Positions 9,392 to 18,746 of a stretch of 64,000 bases of DNA are shown piece by piece. The DNA is taken from positions 1 through 64,000 of the forward strand of contig JAHEYN010000012.1 of assembly GCA_023251555.1 (NCBI GenBank). Direction: 5' to 3'. The translations under genes were made by a program, and so were the position numbers. The DNA comes from Bacteroidota bacterium (lineage in GTDB: Bacteria; Bacteroidota; Bacteroidia; AKYH767-A; JAHEYN01). The notes under the pieces were generated by a model. The model saw only the letters and a list, made by a program, of their open reading frames with translations, made no database searches and was not told where the DNA came from. Position 1 is the stretch's first letter. Each line of letters begins with the position of its first letter.

Positions 9392-10237
9392 ATGACAGCA
9401 AAAAACAAACACCTTAAAGTTACGGAGCAGTCTTCGAATTATGATCATCTTGAAAAGATGTCTGTCCGCAGGATTCTTCTCAACATTAACCGGGAAGACC
9501 AAACCGTTTCTCATGCCGTGAAAAATGCCATCCCGGCAATAGAAACTCTTGTTAAGGCCGTATTGCCAAAGATGAAAAATGGCGGGAGGCTTTTTTATCT
9601 TGGGGCAGGGACCAGCGGAAGACTTGGAATCGTGGATGCTTCCGAATGTCCTCCCACCTTCGGCGTGAGCCATGGCCTTGTCAATGGCCTTATAGCAGGT
9701 GGCGACAAGGCCATACGCAAAGCGGTGGAATTTGCCGAAGATGATCCCATGCAGGGATGGAGAGATTTGCAGGCACACCGCGTAAGCAGGAAAGACGCGG
9801 TTATCGGGATAGCGGCATCAGGTACAACTCCTTATGTTACAGGTGCTTTGAAGTTATGTAACAATAAAGGGATTCTCACCGGGTGCATCACCTGCAACCC
9901 CGGAAGTCCCCTGGCGCTTGAAGCAAGGTATCCTGTTGTGGTGGTTACCGGACCGGAATTTGTCACCGGGAGCACCCGGATGAAAGCAGGCACGGCCCAG
10001 AAGCTGATTCTTAACATGATATCCACATCCCTTATGATACATCTCGGCAGGGTGCAGGGCAACAGGATGGTGGACATGCAGCTCTCCAATAATAAACTGA
10101 TTGAAAGGGGAACAAGGATGATTATGAATTCGCTCGGAGTGCCTCAGGAAACGGCTTTCAGACTGCTTGAAAAATACGGAAGCGTGCGCAAGGCCGTTTC
10201 CGCTAAAGAAAAAACTAAAAAACGTGCACCTCATTGA
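9392..10237 (+). CDS. murQ: N-acetylmuramic acid 6-phosphate etherase
   Basis: MurQ cleaves the lactyl ether of MurNAc 6-phosphate to give GlcNAc 6-phosphate and D-lactate in peptidoglycan recycling. At 281 residues it has a SIS domain with YLGAGTSGRLG followed by DASECPPTFG, in which Glu85 is the expected catalytic acid, and a second phosphate site at ASGTTPYV. The C-terminal helix bundle (NNKLIERGTRM, LEKYGSVRKAV) is also typical. No MurNAc kinase or transporter gene is beside it. Its 3' end overlaps the next gene by 14 bases if that gene starts at GTG 10224. Confidence 0.95.
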   Translation: MTAKNKHLKVTEQSSNYDHLEKMSVRRILLNINREDQTVSHAVKNAIPAIETLVKAVLPKMKNGGRLFYLGAGTSGRLGIVDASECPPTFGVSHGLVNGLIAGGDKAIRKAVEFAEDDPMQGWRDLQAHRVSRKDAVIGIAASGTTPYVTGALKLCNNKGILTGCITCNPGSPLALEARYPVVVVTGPEFVTGSTRMKAGTAQKLILNMISTSLMIHLGRVQGNRMVDMQLSNNKLIERGTRMIMNSLGVPQETAFRLLEKYGSVRKAVSAKEKTKKRAPH

Positions 10238-10790
10238 GCCTCATTATTCCTGGAGGCACCTCTATATTTCCGCTGAAGACAAGTTATCTCCTTTCTATGG
10301 CAGGGAATACAGTGAATTTGAATACACACATACAATTTACAATTACTTCATCCACCCGCAATGGGATGAGTTCGGCTCCCCCACACTTTACATAAAAATT
10401 CTTTATGCCGACTATAAAATAAAAGCCGCTGTTATTGAGATGATCGGGGAGTGGAACGATGCCATCAATAACGATATCATGTTTTTTAAGAGAGATGTTA
10501 TCGAAAACCTTATGGAACAGGGAATCAACAGGTTTATACTGCTTGGCGACAATGTGCTTAATTTCCATGCATCGGATGATTGTTATTACGAAGAATGGTC
10601 GGAGGAAGCAGGCGAAGGATGGATTGCCGCACTCAACTTCAGGCCGCATGTGCTGCAGGAGTTCTGTAAAAACAATATTGATTTCTACCTTGTTTTCGGA
10701 GGAGAACTGAATGATTTTATCTGGAGGAATTATTATCCTGTACAACTGATCGAAGCAGTGCAAAATATAATAAGCAGGCGGTTGCAATAG
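10224..10790 (+). CDS. conserved hypothetical protein, acidic, no signal peptide
   Basis: I do not recognise a named family. The protein is about 188 residues, soluble and acidic, rich in aromatic residues (SWRHLYISAED, YTHTIYNYFIHPQWDEFG, FRPHVLQEFCKNNIDFYLV). The ATG at 10167 would overlap murQ by 71 bases and give a basic N-terminus encoded in the murQ reading region, so I prefer GTG 10224 (VHLIEPHYSW), overlapping murQ by 14 bases. This tight overlap implies co-transcription with murQ. Alternating helices and strands (AVIEMIGEWNDAI, NRFILLGDNVLNF) suggest a small alpha/beta fold. The exact start is uncertain. Confidence 0.7.
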   Translation: MHLIEPHYSWRHLYISAEDKLSPFYGREYSEFEYTHTIYNYFIHPQWDEFGSPTLYIKILYADYKIKAAVIEMIGEWNDAINNDIMFFKRDVIENLMEQGINRFILLGDNVLNFHASDDCYYEEWSEEAGEGWIAALNFRPHVLQEFCKNNIDFYLVFGGELNDFIWRNYYPVQLIEAVQNIISRRLQ

Positions 10791-10796
10791 CCGATT

Positions 10797-10804
10797 TATT
10801 TTTG
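10797..10804 (+). promoter_or_regulatory. possible -7 box TATTTTTG for clpB
   Basis: Exact TAnnTTTG match just after the preceding gene and 136 bases before the clpB ATG, which would give a long leader. I see no CIRCE-type inverted repeat or other heat-shock operator in the 10791-10939 gap. Confidence 0.4.
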
Positions 10805-10939
10805 TGCCTGTCTGCGAAACGTCATCTTTCCTGTCATTAAGGCGTTAAAACCCATGAGTCGTTCTGCCAATACTGCCTGATTAATATCATTCGGCGCCTT
10901 GGCTGTTATTTTGATATTCACTTTATAAAACACACAAAC

Positions 10940-13588
10940 ATGAACCTGAACAACTTTACCACCAAGTCGCAGGAAGTCGTACAGAAGGCCCAGGAGATTG
11001 CCGCCGGGAGTGGTCAGCAGTCAGTGGATACAGGGCACCTCCTTAAGGGAATGCTGCTCGTTGATGAGCACGTAGTCCCGTTTCTTCTTAAGAAGATGAA
11101 TGTCAATATGGCCCGTTTTGAGCAGGCCCTTGATAAAATCATCAGCGCTTATCCCAGGGTCAGCGGTGGAAACCAGTATCTTTCAAATGAAGCAAACAAT
11201 GCATTCATAAAAGCTTCAGGATACCTGAAAGAGTTTAAGGATGAATTTGTGTCTGTCGAGCACCTGTTGCTGGGAGTGCTTGCCGGGACAGACACTTCTG
11301 CACGGCTGCTGAAAGAAAGCGGTGTCAGTGAGAAGGACCTGAAAGCAGCCATTGCTGCGCTCAGGAAGGGCAGCAGGGTAACGAGCCAGAGTTCGGAGGA
11401 AACATATAATGCGCTGGAAAAATATGCGAAAAACCTCAATGCCCTTGCCAGGAACGGCAAGCTGGACCCTGTTATAGGCAGGGATGAAGAAATAAGGAGA
11501 GTGCTTCAGATTTTGTCGAGGAGAACAAAGAATAATCCTGTGCTTATCGGTGAGCCTGGTGTCGGGAAAACAGCTATAGCAGAAGGTCTTGCTCACCGTA
11601 TCATCAACGGTGATGTGCCGGATAACCTGAAAAGCAAGCAGGTTTTTTCTCTTGACATGGGAGCGCTCGTGGCGGGAGCCAAGTACAAGGGAGAGTTTGA
11701 GGAGCGCCTCAAATCGGTGATAAAGGAAGTAATATCTGCCGAAGGAGATATTATTCTCTTTATTGATGAAATACATACGCTCGTTGGTGCCGGGAGCGGG
11801 GGAGAAGGAGCCATGGATGCAGCGAATATTCTTAAGCCGGCGCTGGCACGTGGCGAGCTGAGAGCCATCGGGGCCACAACCCTCGGAGAATATCAGAAGT
11901 ATATTGAGAAAGACAAGGCACTGGAACGCCGCTTCCAGAAGGTGATGGTCGAGGAGCCTGACACCCAGGATGCAATTTCCATATTGCGCGGGCTAAAGGA
12001 ACGCTATGAAACACATCACAAGGTTCGAATCAAGGATGAAGCGATTATCGCAGCGGTGGAGCTTTCCCAACGTTATATTTCGGACCGTTTCCTGCCCGAC
12101 AAGGCCATAGATCTCATGGATGAGGCTGCCTCAAAACTCAGGCTGGAGATGGATTCTGTCCCGGAAGACCTTGATGAAATACAAAGAAAAATCATGCAGA
12201 TGGAGATAGAGCGGGAGGCTATCAAGAGGGAAAAGGATGAAGCGAAACTCAGGGAACTCAGCGAAGAGATCGCCAACCTTAATGACCAGCGGAACAAGCT
12301 AAAGTCAAAGTGGCAAAGTGAAAAAGAAGTGGTTAACAGCATACAGAACCTTAAGGAAGCAATAGAAAGTTTCAGGCTGGAGGCCGAGCAGGCCGAACGT
12401 TCGGGGGATTATGGAAAAGTAGCGGAGATACGTTACGGACGTGTAAAAGAAGCTGAGCAGAAACTTGAGGCGTTTAAGAAAAAGCTCACCGAGTCACAGG
12501 GAGATGCGCCCATGATTAAGGAAGAAGTTGACTCGGAGGACATTGCAGAAGTTGTTTCCCGCTGGACCGGAATTCCCGTTACCCGCATGCTGCAGAGTGA
12601 GCGGGAGAAACTGCTTCACCTGGAGGAGGAACTTCATAAAAGAGTGGTCGGGCAGGAGGAAGCTATCAGCGCACTCTCGGATGCCATCAGGCGAAGCAGG
12701 GCAGGAATGCAGGATGCCAGGCGCCCTATCGGATCTTTCATTTTCCTCGGTACTACCGGTGTCGGGAAAACAGAGCTGGCAAAGGCACTCGCTGAATTTC
12801 TTTTCAATGACGAGAATTCCATGACAAGGATTGATATGTCAGAATACCAGGAACGGCATACTGTTTCCCGCCTCGTGGGCGCCCCTCCCGGCTATGTGGG
12901 TTATGATGAGGGCGGGCAGCTTACCGAAGCGGTCAGGAGGAGGCCTTATTCCGTGGTGCTGCTGGATGAGATAGAGAAGGCACATCCTGATGTTTTCAAT
13001 ATACTGCTGCAGGTGCTGGACGACGGCCGCCTTACCGACAACAAAGGGAGGACAGCCAACTTTAAGAACACCATCATCATCATGACCTCCAATATAGGCT
13101 CCCATCTTATACAGGAAAAATTTGAGGGAATGAACGACAATAACAGGGAGGAAATAATTGCATCCACGAAAATAAAAGTTTTTGATCTTCTCAGGCAGAC
13201 CATACGCCCTGAGTTCCTGAACCGTATAGATGACATTATCATGTTCACACCACTCACGAGGGATCAGATAAGGGAAATAGCCGTGCTGCAGTTCGGGGCC
13301 ATATCCGCAATGTGTGCGAAGAATGATATCTCCATCACGGCTTCCGGGGAAGCCCTCAGCTGGCTTTCGGAACTGGGCTATGATCCGCAGCTCGGCGCAA
13401 GGCCCATGAAAAGGGTTCTCCAGAAGCGGGTGCTTAATGAGCTGTCCAAACAGATACTCTCCGGGAAAATAGAAAAAGGAAGCATCATAGTACTGGATGT
13501 TTTTGATAAAGAGTTTGTGTTCAGGAAGCCTGTCCGGAAAGAGGAAGAAAGGAAAGAAGCGAAGAAAAAAGTAAAGCCGGTTGCCTAA
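10940..13588 (+). CDS. clpB: ATP-dependent disaggregase ClpB
   Basis: A full-length 882-residue Hsp100 chaperone that, with DnaK, pulls apart protein aggregates. Order of parts: N-domain (1-~145); AAA1 with Walker A GEPGVGKT (204-211), Walker [14 protein letters not shown]; the long coiled-coil middle domain (about 400-525) that separates ClpB from ClpA/ClpC; AAA2 with Walker [14 protein letters not shown] (about 605-615) and Walker [14 protein letters not shown]; and a C-terminal domain with a Lys/Glu-rich tail of about 20 residues. No ClpP-binding IGF/IGL loop is apparent. A 150-base gap before it argues for its own promoter. A short GC hairpin (CCCGGTCGGG) with T-rich sequence follows the stop. 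Confidence 0.97.
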   Translation: MNLNNFTTKSQEVVQKAQEIAAGSGQQSVDTGHLLKGMLLVDEHVVPFLLKKMNVNMARFEQALDKIISAYPRVSGGNQYLSNEANNAFIKASGYLKEFKDEFVSVEHLLLGVLAGTDTSARLLKESGVSEKDLKAAIAALRKGSRVTSQSSEETYNALEKYAKNLNALARNGKLDPVIGRDEEIRRVLQILSRRTKNNPVLIGEPGVGKTAIAEGLAHRIINGDVPDNLKSKQVFSLDMGALVAGAKYKGEFEERLKSVIKEVISAEGDIILFIDEIHTLVGAGSGGEGAMDAANILKPALARGELRAIGATTLGEYQKYIEKDKALERRFQKVMVEEPDTQDAISILRGLKERYETHHKVRIKDEAIIAAVELSQRYISDRFLPDKAIDLMDEAASKLRLEMDSVPEDLDEIQRKIMQMEIEREAIKREKDEAKLRELSEEIANLNDQRNKLKSKWQSEKEVVNSIQNLKEAIESFRLEAEQAERSGDYGKVAEIRYGRVKEAEQKLEAFKKKLTESQGDAPMIKEEVDSEDIAEVVSRWTGIPVTRMLQSEREKLLHLEEELHKRVVGQEEAISALSDAIRRSRAGMQDARRPIGSFIFLGTTGVGKTELAKALAEFLFNDENSMTRIDMSEYQERHTVSRLVGAPPGYVGYDEGGQLTEAVRRRPYSVVLLDEIEKAHPDVFNILLQVLDDGRLTDNKGRTANFKNTIIIMTSNIGSHLIQEKFEGMNDNNREEIIASTKIKVFDLLRQTIRPEFLNRIDDIIMFTPLTRDQIREIAVLQFGAISAMCAKNDISITASGEALSWLSELGYDPQLGARPMKRVLQKRVLNELSKQILSGKIEKGSIIVLDVFDKEFVFRKPVRKEEERKEAKKKVKPVA

Positions 13589-13603
13589 AGCCCGGTCGGG
13601 TTC

Positions 13604-14023
13604 TTATTCTTTTTTTACAGCAGTAATCTTATCCCCGCTGAATTCTATCTTCCAGGAAACATCAAACATCTGTGGAAGATACCGTGTGTAAAGCCTGATC
13701 CTCGTTGTTTCCTTATCTTTTGATTCCTTGTCTCTCGCAAGGCCTGTAAACTCATAAGAGATAATGGCAGGATGCTCGGACATGAACATTTTCACAATCT
13801 TCACTATTGTTTGCATCACCCTGTAGATTTCCCCCCTGTTGGTTTCCACGTATTCCTCCCCTGAATATTCATCGTTGGTGACACCGAACACGATACTTGC
13901 CTGGAGAATGTTATCCTGCCTGCGCCCGAAACGAACCTCGTACGAAACACCGCTGTCAGTGGTGAAAAGATAAACGCCTCCCGAAGGAATTGCAGGCGGG
14001 ACTATTTCGTATCCTTTCAGCAT
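13604..14023 (-). CDS. conserved hypothetical protein, 139 residues
   Basis: Unrecognised soluble protein without signal peptide or membrane segment. It has alternating strands (GVYLFTTDSGVSYEVRFGRR, ASIVFGVTND) and one amphipathic helix with IVKIVKMFMSEHPAII, ending in a charged strand (WKIEFSGDKITAVKKE). A helix following a strand-rich sheet is compatible with a small alpha+beta fold. It has its own -7 box at 14038..14045 and converges with clpB, with 15 bases between the stop codons. No function proposed. Confidence 0.75.
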   Translation of the reverse strand: MLKGYEIVPPAIPSGGVYLFTTDSGVSYEVRFGRRQDNILQASIVFGVTNDEYSGEEYVETNRGEIYRVMQTIVKIVKMFMSEHPAIISYEFTGLARDKESKDKETTRIRLYTRYLPQMFDVSWKIEFSGDKITAVKKE

Positions 14024-14037
14024 AAAATAATGAATTT

Positions 14038-14045
14038 CAAAAGTA
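14038..14045 (-). promoter_or_regulatory. -7 box TACTTTTG
   Basis: Minus-strand TACTTTTG, an exact TAnnTTTG match, 15 bases upstream of the ATG at 14023, giving a very short leader. No -33 element recognised. Confidence 0.55.
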
Positions 14046-14186
14046 ATGGTTTTCCGTAAATGTTCTGCTGAGTGAGATCAGGGAGTGTATGTGTGACAAA
14101 TTCAACCACTAACTCCTCTGTCAGTCAATGTAAAGTCCGTTTTGTAAAAAACTTTTAAAAGCGGGGTTAAGCGCAGCTCTTTTTAG

Positions 14187-14194
14187 TATTTTTG
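14187..14194 (+). promoter_or_regulatory. -7 box TATTTTTG for pruA
   Basis: Exact TAnnTTTG match 36 bases upstream of the pruA ATG in an AT-rich gap (14024-14230) that otherwise holds nothing recognisable. Confidence 0.55.
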
Positions 14195-14230
14195 TTACAC
14201 TTGTGTTATTAATTTCTAAAATATTATTTC

Positions 14231-15859
14231 ATGTCTAATGGTATTTATAAAGTTCCTGCAGCAGTTAACGAACCCGTACTGAACTATGCTCCCGGGAGCC
14301 CTGAAAGATCCTTGCTAAAAAAAGCCCTTGCGGAAGCGCGTTCCCGCAAAGCCGACCTGCCCATGCACATTGGCGGGAAGGAGATACGGACCAAGAAGCA
14401 GGTACAGATACATCCTCCTCATGACATTAAACATCTGCTTGGCCATTACCATGCCGGGGATGCATCCCACGTAAAGATGGCTATTGATGCGGCACTCCGC
14501 GCAAAGGAACAGTGGGCGTCCCTGCCCTTTGAGCAGAGAGCTGCGGTATTCCTGAAGGCTGCCGACCTTCTTGCAGGTCCTTACCGCTATAAGATTAATG
14601 CCGCGACCATGCTGGGGCAGTCGAAGAATGCTTTCCAGGCCGAGATTGATGCAGCATGCGAGCTTATAGACTTCCTGCGTTTCAACGTGCAGTACATGTA
14701 TGAAATATACAACCAGCAGCCCATCTCATCGAAGGGAGTATGGAACCGCGTGGAGCAGAGGCCCCTTGAAGGGTTTGTATTCGCCCTGACTCCGTTCAAC
14801 TTCACAGCCATAGGTGGAAATCTGCCTACTTCTGCGGCAATGATGGGAAATACCGTTGTCTGGAAACCTTCGAATACGCAGATATACTCCGCCAATGTTT
14901 TCATGGAAGTGCTTAAGAAAGCCGGCTTGCCCGACGGGGTGATTAATATGATTTATGTCTCCGGGCCTGTTGCCGGAGATGTTATTTTTTCTCACCCCGA
15001 TTTTGCAGGCATTCATTATACCGGCTCCACGGAGGTGTTCAGGAATGTATGGAAAACGATAGGTAACAATATCCATCTTTACAGGTCTTACCCTCGGATT
15101 GTTGGCGAAACGGGCGGAAAAGATTTTATCATTGCACATGAAAGTGCAGATGTGAATGTTCTTGTTGCTGCCCTGGCGAGGGGTGCATTTGAGTTCCAGG
15201 GACAGAAATGTTCCGCTGCCTCCAGGGCTTACATCCCTGCCTGCCTGTGGAAAGAGGTAAAGAAACTTCTGGTTAAAGAGGTGAACTCCATGAAGATGGG
15301 CACCACGGAAGACTTCTCCAACTTCGTCAACGCAGTGATTGATGAAAATTCCTTCAATAAAATCACCTCGTATATTGATGCTGCAAAAAAGTCAAAAGAG
15401 GTGGAAATTATTGCAGGGGGGGCATATGACAAATCAAAAGGTTATTTTATACGCCCCACGCTGATCCTCGCGAAGAATCCTCTCTATGTAACTATGTGCG
15501 AGGAAATTTTCGGACCGGTACTTACCCTCTATGTATACGACGAGAAAAAATATCTGGAAACGCTTGATCTTGTTAATTCTACGGGGACATATGCGCTGAC
15601 AGGTGCAGTGATTGCGCGGGACCGCTATGCAATAGAAAAGGCTTCGGAGAAGCTGGTAAATGCAGCCGGTAATTTTTATATCAATGACAAATGTACGGGA
15701 GCTGTGGTGGGGCAGCAGCCTTTCGGAGGTTCAAGGGCATCAGGGACGAATGATAAGGCGGGTTCCATGATAAATCTCCTGAGATGGGTTTCGCCGAGAA
15801 CCATCAAGGAAACTTTTGTGCCTGCAGAAGATTACAGGTACCCTTTCCTTGAAGAATAG
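14231..15859 (+). CDS. pruA: L-glutamate gamma-semialdehyde (1-pyrroline-5-carboxylate) dehydrogenase
   Basis: An aldehyde dehydrogenase superfamily enzyme of 542 residues that oxidises glutamate semialdehyde to glutamate with NAD+, the second step of proline degradation. The general base Glu is in VGETGGKDFIIAH and the catalytic Cys (~326) in FEFQGQKCSAASRAY; the Rossmann region has WKPSNTQIYSAN. The N-terminal arm and length match the stand-alone P5C dehydrogenase group rather than the bifunctional PutA, and no proline dehydrogenase domain or gene is present nearby. It faces the ABC ATPase gene tail to tail. Confidence 0.94.
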   Translation: MSNGIYKVPAAVNEPVLNYAPGSPERSLLKKALAEARSRKADLPMHIGGKEIRTKKQVQIHPPHDIKHLLGHYHAGDASHVKMAIDAALRAKEQWASLPFEQRAAVFLKAADLLAGPYRYKINAATMLGQSKNAFQAEIDAACELIDFLRFNVQYMYEIYNQQPISSKGVWNRVEQRPLEGFVFALTPFNFTAIGGNLPTSAAMMGNTVVWKPSNTQIYSANVFMEVLKKAGLPDGVINMIYVSGPVAGDVIFSHPDFAGIHYTGSTEVFRNVWKTIGNNIHLYRSYPRIVGETGGKDFIIAHESADVNVLVAALARGAFEFQGQKCSAASRAYIPACLWKEVKKLLVKEVNSMKMGTTEDFSNFVNAVIDENSFNKITSYIDAAKKSKEVEIIAGGAYDKSKGYFIRPTLILAKNPLYVTMCEEIFGPVLTLYVYDEKKYLETLDLVNSTGTYALTGAVIARDRYAIEKASEKLVNAAGNFYINDKCTGAVVGQQPFGGSRASGTNDKAGSMINLLRWVSPRTIKETFVPAEDYRYPFLEE

Positions 15860-15876
15860 GGAGGAGCCTGGAAAGC

Positions 15877-16515
15877 TCACCCCTGCTTAACCGGCAATTT
15901 CAGGTCTTTCATCTCCAGTACCCTGCTGCAGAGATCATACTCGGCCGGCTGATGGTTGGAACAGATAATCAAAGTCCTTGTCCTGCAATAAGTTTTGATC
16001 AGGCTCCTGAGCCAGTCAATGCCTGCGGCATCCAGGTTGGAGGCGGGTTCATCAAGCAGGACGAGAGAGCCGCCTGAAAGTATCGCCAGGGCAAGCTTTA
16101 CGCGCTGTTTCATTCCCGAAGAAAAATTTTTAATCTGCTTTTCCGCAGACTGTTCAAGCCCGGAAGTTTTTATTACATCATGCAGCGTTATCCCGTAAAG
16201 AAAAGGTTTGAACCTGGCGTGAAATAAAAGCAATTCACGGAGACTGAGTTCTTCGGGCAGTTCCATATATGGAGCCGCAATGGAAAGATGCCTGAAAATA
16301 TATTCCGGCCGCACAGGCAGTCCTCCTGTATGGTATTCAACAGATCCTTCCGTAAGAAAAACATCTCCCGACATAATCTGAAGCAGGGTGGATTTCCCGG
16401 ATCCGTTTGTTCCGAGGATTGCAGCCTGTTCTCCGGCGCCTATTTCAAAGGATGCATTCCTGAAAATCCATTCTGATCCGTATTTTTTGCCTGCTTTTGA
16501 AAGAGTGATTTTCAT
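15877..16515 (-). CDS. ABC transporter ATP-binding protein without partner permease
   Basis: A single ABC ATPase domain of 212 residues: Walker A LGTNGSGKSTLLQ (about 34-46), signature SSGMKQRVKLAL, Walker B LVLLDEPASNLD, and the H-loop ICSNHQPAEYD in which His follows SN. It resembles the CcmA/ABC-2 ATPase group. It lies 27 bases after lpxA on the same strand, so it likely ends the lpxD-lpxC/fabZ-lpxA transcript. No transmembrane subunit is adjacent, so its partner must be elsewhere or it works without one. Its location hints at envelope lipid or polysaccharide work, but that is inference only. Confidence 0.85.
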   Translation of the reverse strand: MKITLSKAGKKYGSEWIFRNASFEIGAGEQAAILGTNGSGKSTLLQIMSGDVFLTEGSVEYHTGGLPVRPEYIFRHLSIAAPYMELPEELSLRELLLFHARFKPFLYGITLHDVIKTSGLEQSAEKQIKNFSSGMKQRVKLALAILSGGSLVLLDEPASNLDAAGIDWLRSLIKTYCRTRTLIICSNHQPAEYDLCSRVLEMKDLKLPVKQG

Positions 16516-16542
16516 TTCGAAAAAATTTGCCGGGCAGAATAA

Positions 16543-17325
16543 TCAGGCGTTGCTGCTGCCTCTCATGATACCGTTCACAGAAGACTTGATAAAACTGATG
16601 ATCCTGTCTTTTTCGGGAGAAGCGGGGGCCTCCTGTTCCACGATTACAAGGGCATTCGACACATTATAGCCTCTCACATAAATAGTGCGGTATATGTCTT
16701 CCACCTGCATGATTGCCTCATTGCTGAACCCTTTCCTGCGTAGCCCGATGGTGTTTATGCCAACGTATGAAAGAGGCTCCCTGGCCGCTTTTACATACGG
16801 CGGAACATTTTTTCGCACAAGGGATCCTCCTGTGATAAAGGCATGAGTCCCGATTTTTACGAACTGCTGTACGGCGGCCAGCCCTTCGAGGATGGCATAG
16901 TCTTCAATCTCTACATGCCCCGCAAGGTTTACACAATTGGCGAGGATAACCTGGCTGCCGAGCTGGCAATCATGTGCCACATGCACATACGCCATCAGCA
17001 GGCAGCCGCTTCCAACCACGGTTTTAAGTTTATCCGATGTGCCCCTGTTGATTGTTACGCACTCCCGGATAGTAGTATTATCGCCTATCTCTGCGGTGGT
17101 GACCTCGCCTTTGAATTTCAGATCCTGGGGGATGGCTGAGATTACAGCTCCCGGAAATATCCTGCAGTTTTTGCCGATGCGCGCGCCGTTAAAAATTGTC
17201 ACATTGGGGCCTATCCACGTTCCATCACCGATTTCCACATCTTTTTCGATGGTGGAGAAAGGACTTACTTCCACGTTATTTCCCAGCCTTGCCCCCGGGT
17301 GTACGGAAGAAAGGGAGTGAGTCAT
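16543..17325 (-). CDS. lpxA: UDP-N-acetylglucosamine acyltransferase LpxA
   Basis: First enzyme of lipid A synthesis; it transfers a hydroxyacyl chain from ACP to the 3-OH of UDP-GlcNAc. The 260-residue protein has the left-handed parallel beta-helix with hexapeptide repeats, the active-site segment HVAHDC where His118 corresponds to E. coli His125, and the C-terminal helical domain beginning near GLRRKGFSNEAI. Its ATG overlaps the stop of lpxC-fabZ by four bases (ATGA), so translation is coupled. Confidence 0.97.
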   Translation of the reverse strand: MTHSLSSVHPGARLGNNVEVSPFSTIEKDVEIGDGTWIGPNVTIFNGARIGKNCRIFPGAVISAIPQDLKFKGEVTTAEIGDNTTIRECVTINRGTSDKLKTVVGSGCLLMAYVHVAHDCQLGSQVILANCVNLAGHVEIEDYAILEGLAAVQQFVKIGTHAFITGGSLVRKNVPPYVKAAREPLSYVGINTIGLRRKGFSNEAIMQVEDIYRTIYVRGYNVSNALVIVEQEAPASPEKDRIISFIKSSVNGIMRGSSNA

Positions 17326-18719
17326 TGTTTCTCTTTCTTAACAATCTGTGCCATCATTTCCGCCTCCATCACTACTTTTTCTCCCACGTATGCCACGCCT
17401 TTCATGTGACAGATACCGCGCCTGATGGGAGAGGCAAGATCCAGCCTGAACACGAGGGTATCCCCGGGAACAACTTTCTGTTTAAAGCGGGCGTTCTCAA
17501 TCTTCATGAAATAGGTCCAGTAATTTTCAGGATCGGGGACGGTGTTCAGGACAAGGATACCCCCGGCCTGGGCCATGGCTTCGATCTGCAGAACACCGGG
17601 CATTATGGGATTCCCGGGGAAGTGCCCCTGGAAAAACCATTCGTCCACGGTAACATTTTTTACTCCTACCACGTGACGGTCGCTGATTTCAATAATTTTA
17701 TCCACCAGCAGAAACGGGTGTGCATGGGGGAGAAGTTTTGCAATCTGTGTAACATCATATACGGGAGGAGAGGTAAGGTCATATTTCATTTTACTTTTAT
17801 TTTTTCGTTCTTCTTTGATGAACTGTTTTATCTGGCGGGCAAACGCTACATTTCCTGCATGTCCCGGCCGGGCTGCGAGTATGTGGGCTTTGAGCGGGAT
17901 GCCTATCAGCGCAAAGTCGCCTACGATATCAAGCAGCTTGTGGCGTGCGGGTTCATTCTGGAACCTGAGCTGTACATTGTTCAGGATACCTTTTTCCTTT
18001 ACCTGCACTTTGGGTTTGTTAAACAGTTTGGCAAGCTCATCAAGTTTTTCCTGGCTTATCACCTTATCCACGACCACGATGGCATTGTTCAGGTCTCCGC
18101 CCTTCACAAGGTTATGAGTGACAAGATATTCGAGTTCATGAAGGAAGCAGAAGGTGCGGGAAGAAGCTATTTCATTCCTGAACTCCGCAGGCTTGTACAT
18201 CATAGCATGCTGGGTTCCGAGTACGGGGGAGTTGTAATCCACCATTACTGTGACCCTGAAATCTTCGCTGGGAACGGCAAGCATTTCCACTTTCTTTACA
18301 GTATCTTCAAAAGGCAGCGTGGTTTTCAGTTCAAAGTATTCTCTTTCGGCTTCCTGCTCCTGTATTCCCGCCTTTAAAAGCACTTCCACGAAAGGGAGGG
18401 CGCTGCCGTCAAGGATAGGCACTTCATCTCCGTTGATGTCTATCTGCGCATTGTCAATTTCAAGGCCCGAAAGGGCGGCAAGTGCATGTTCTATCGTACT
18501 CACTTTTACACCGTTTTTCCCGATGGTAGTGCCCCGCTCAGTGTCAACTACATTGTCAATGTCTGCCTGGATGAGCGGTTTCCCTTCCAGATCAACACGG
18601 CAGAAAACATAGCCGTGGTCCGGGGGAGCGGGTTTAAAGGTAATGGTTGCGGATTTTCCGGTATGCAGGCCCACCCCGGAAACAGATACAGGATGGTTAA
18701 TGGTGGTTTGCTTGGCCAT
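17322..18719 (-). CDS. lpxC-fabZ: bifunctional LpxC deacetylase / FabZ hydroxyacyl-ACP dehydratase
   Basis: A 465-residue fusion. Residues 1 to ~305 are LpxC, the zinc deacetylase that commits UDP-acyl-GlcNAc to lipid A: zinc ligands are expected in TIEHALAAL and in the HKLLDIVGD His-x3-Asp segment, with the catalytic GHAGN loop after it. Residues ~320-465 are FabZ, the dehydratase of fatty acid elongation, with the hot-dog fold motif LLPHAHPFLLVD and catalytic GHFPGNPIMPGVLQIE. The fusion is known across Bacteroidota. Linking both activities makes sense because lipid A and fatty acid synthesis compete for hydroxyacyl-ACP. Follows lpxD by 27 bases. Confidence 0.97.
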   Translation of the reverse strand: MAKQTTINHPVSVSGVGLHTGKSATITFKPAPPDHGYVFCRVDLEGKPLIQADIDNVVDTERGTTIGKNGVKVSTIEHALAALSGLEIDNAQIDINGDEVPILDGSALPFVEVLLKAGIQEQEAEREYFELKTTLPFEDTVKKVEMLAVPSEDFRVTVMVDYNSPVLGTQHAMMYKPAEFRNEIASSRTFCFLHELEYLVTHNLVKGGDLNNAIVVVDKVISQEKLDELAKLFNKPKVQVKEKGILNNVQLRFQNEPARHKLLDIVGDFALIGIPLKAHILAARPGHAGNVAFARQIKQFIKEERKNKSKMKYDLTSPPVYDVTQIAKLLPHAHPFLLVDKIIEISDRHVVGVKNVTVDEWFFQGHFPGNPIMPGVLQIEAMAQAGGILVLNTVPDPENYWTYFMKIENARFKQKVVPGDTLVFRLDLASPIRRGICHMKGVAYVGEKVVMEAEMMAQIVKKEKQ

Positions 18720-18746
18720 AAAGAAATTTTCCCGGGGAAATAATGA

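Noticed and set aside
17196-18377. Long plus-strand frame of 393 codons opposite lpxC-fabZ and lpxA
   Set aside because: Shadow of the well-supported lpx genes; His/Phe-rich product without a family.
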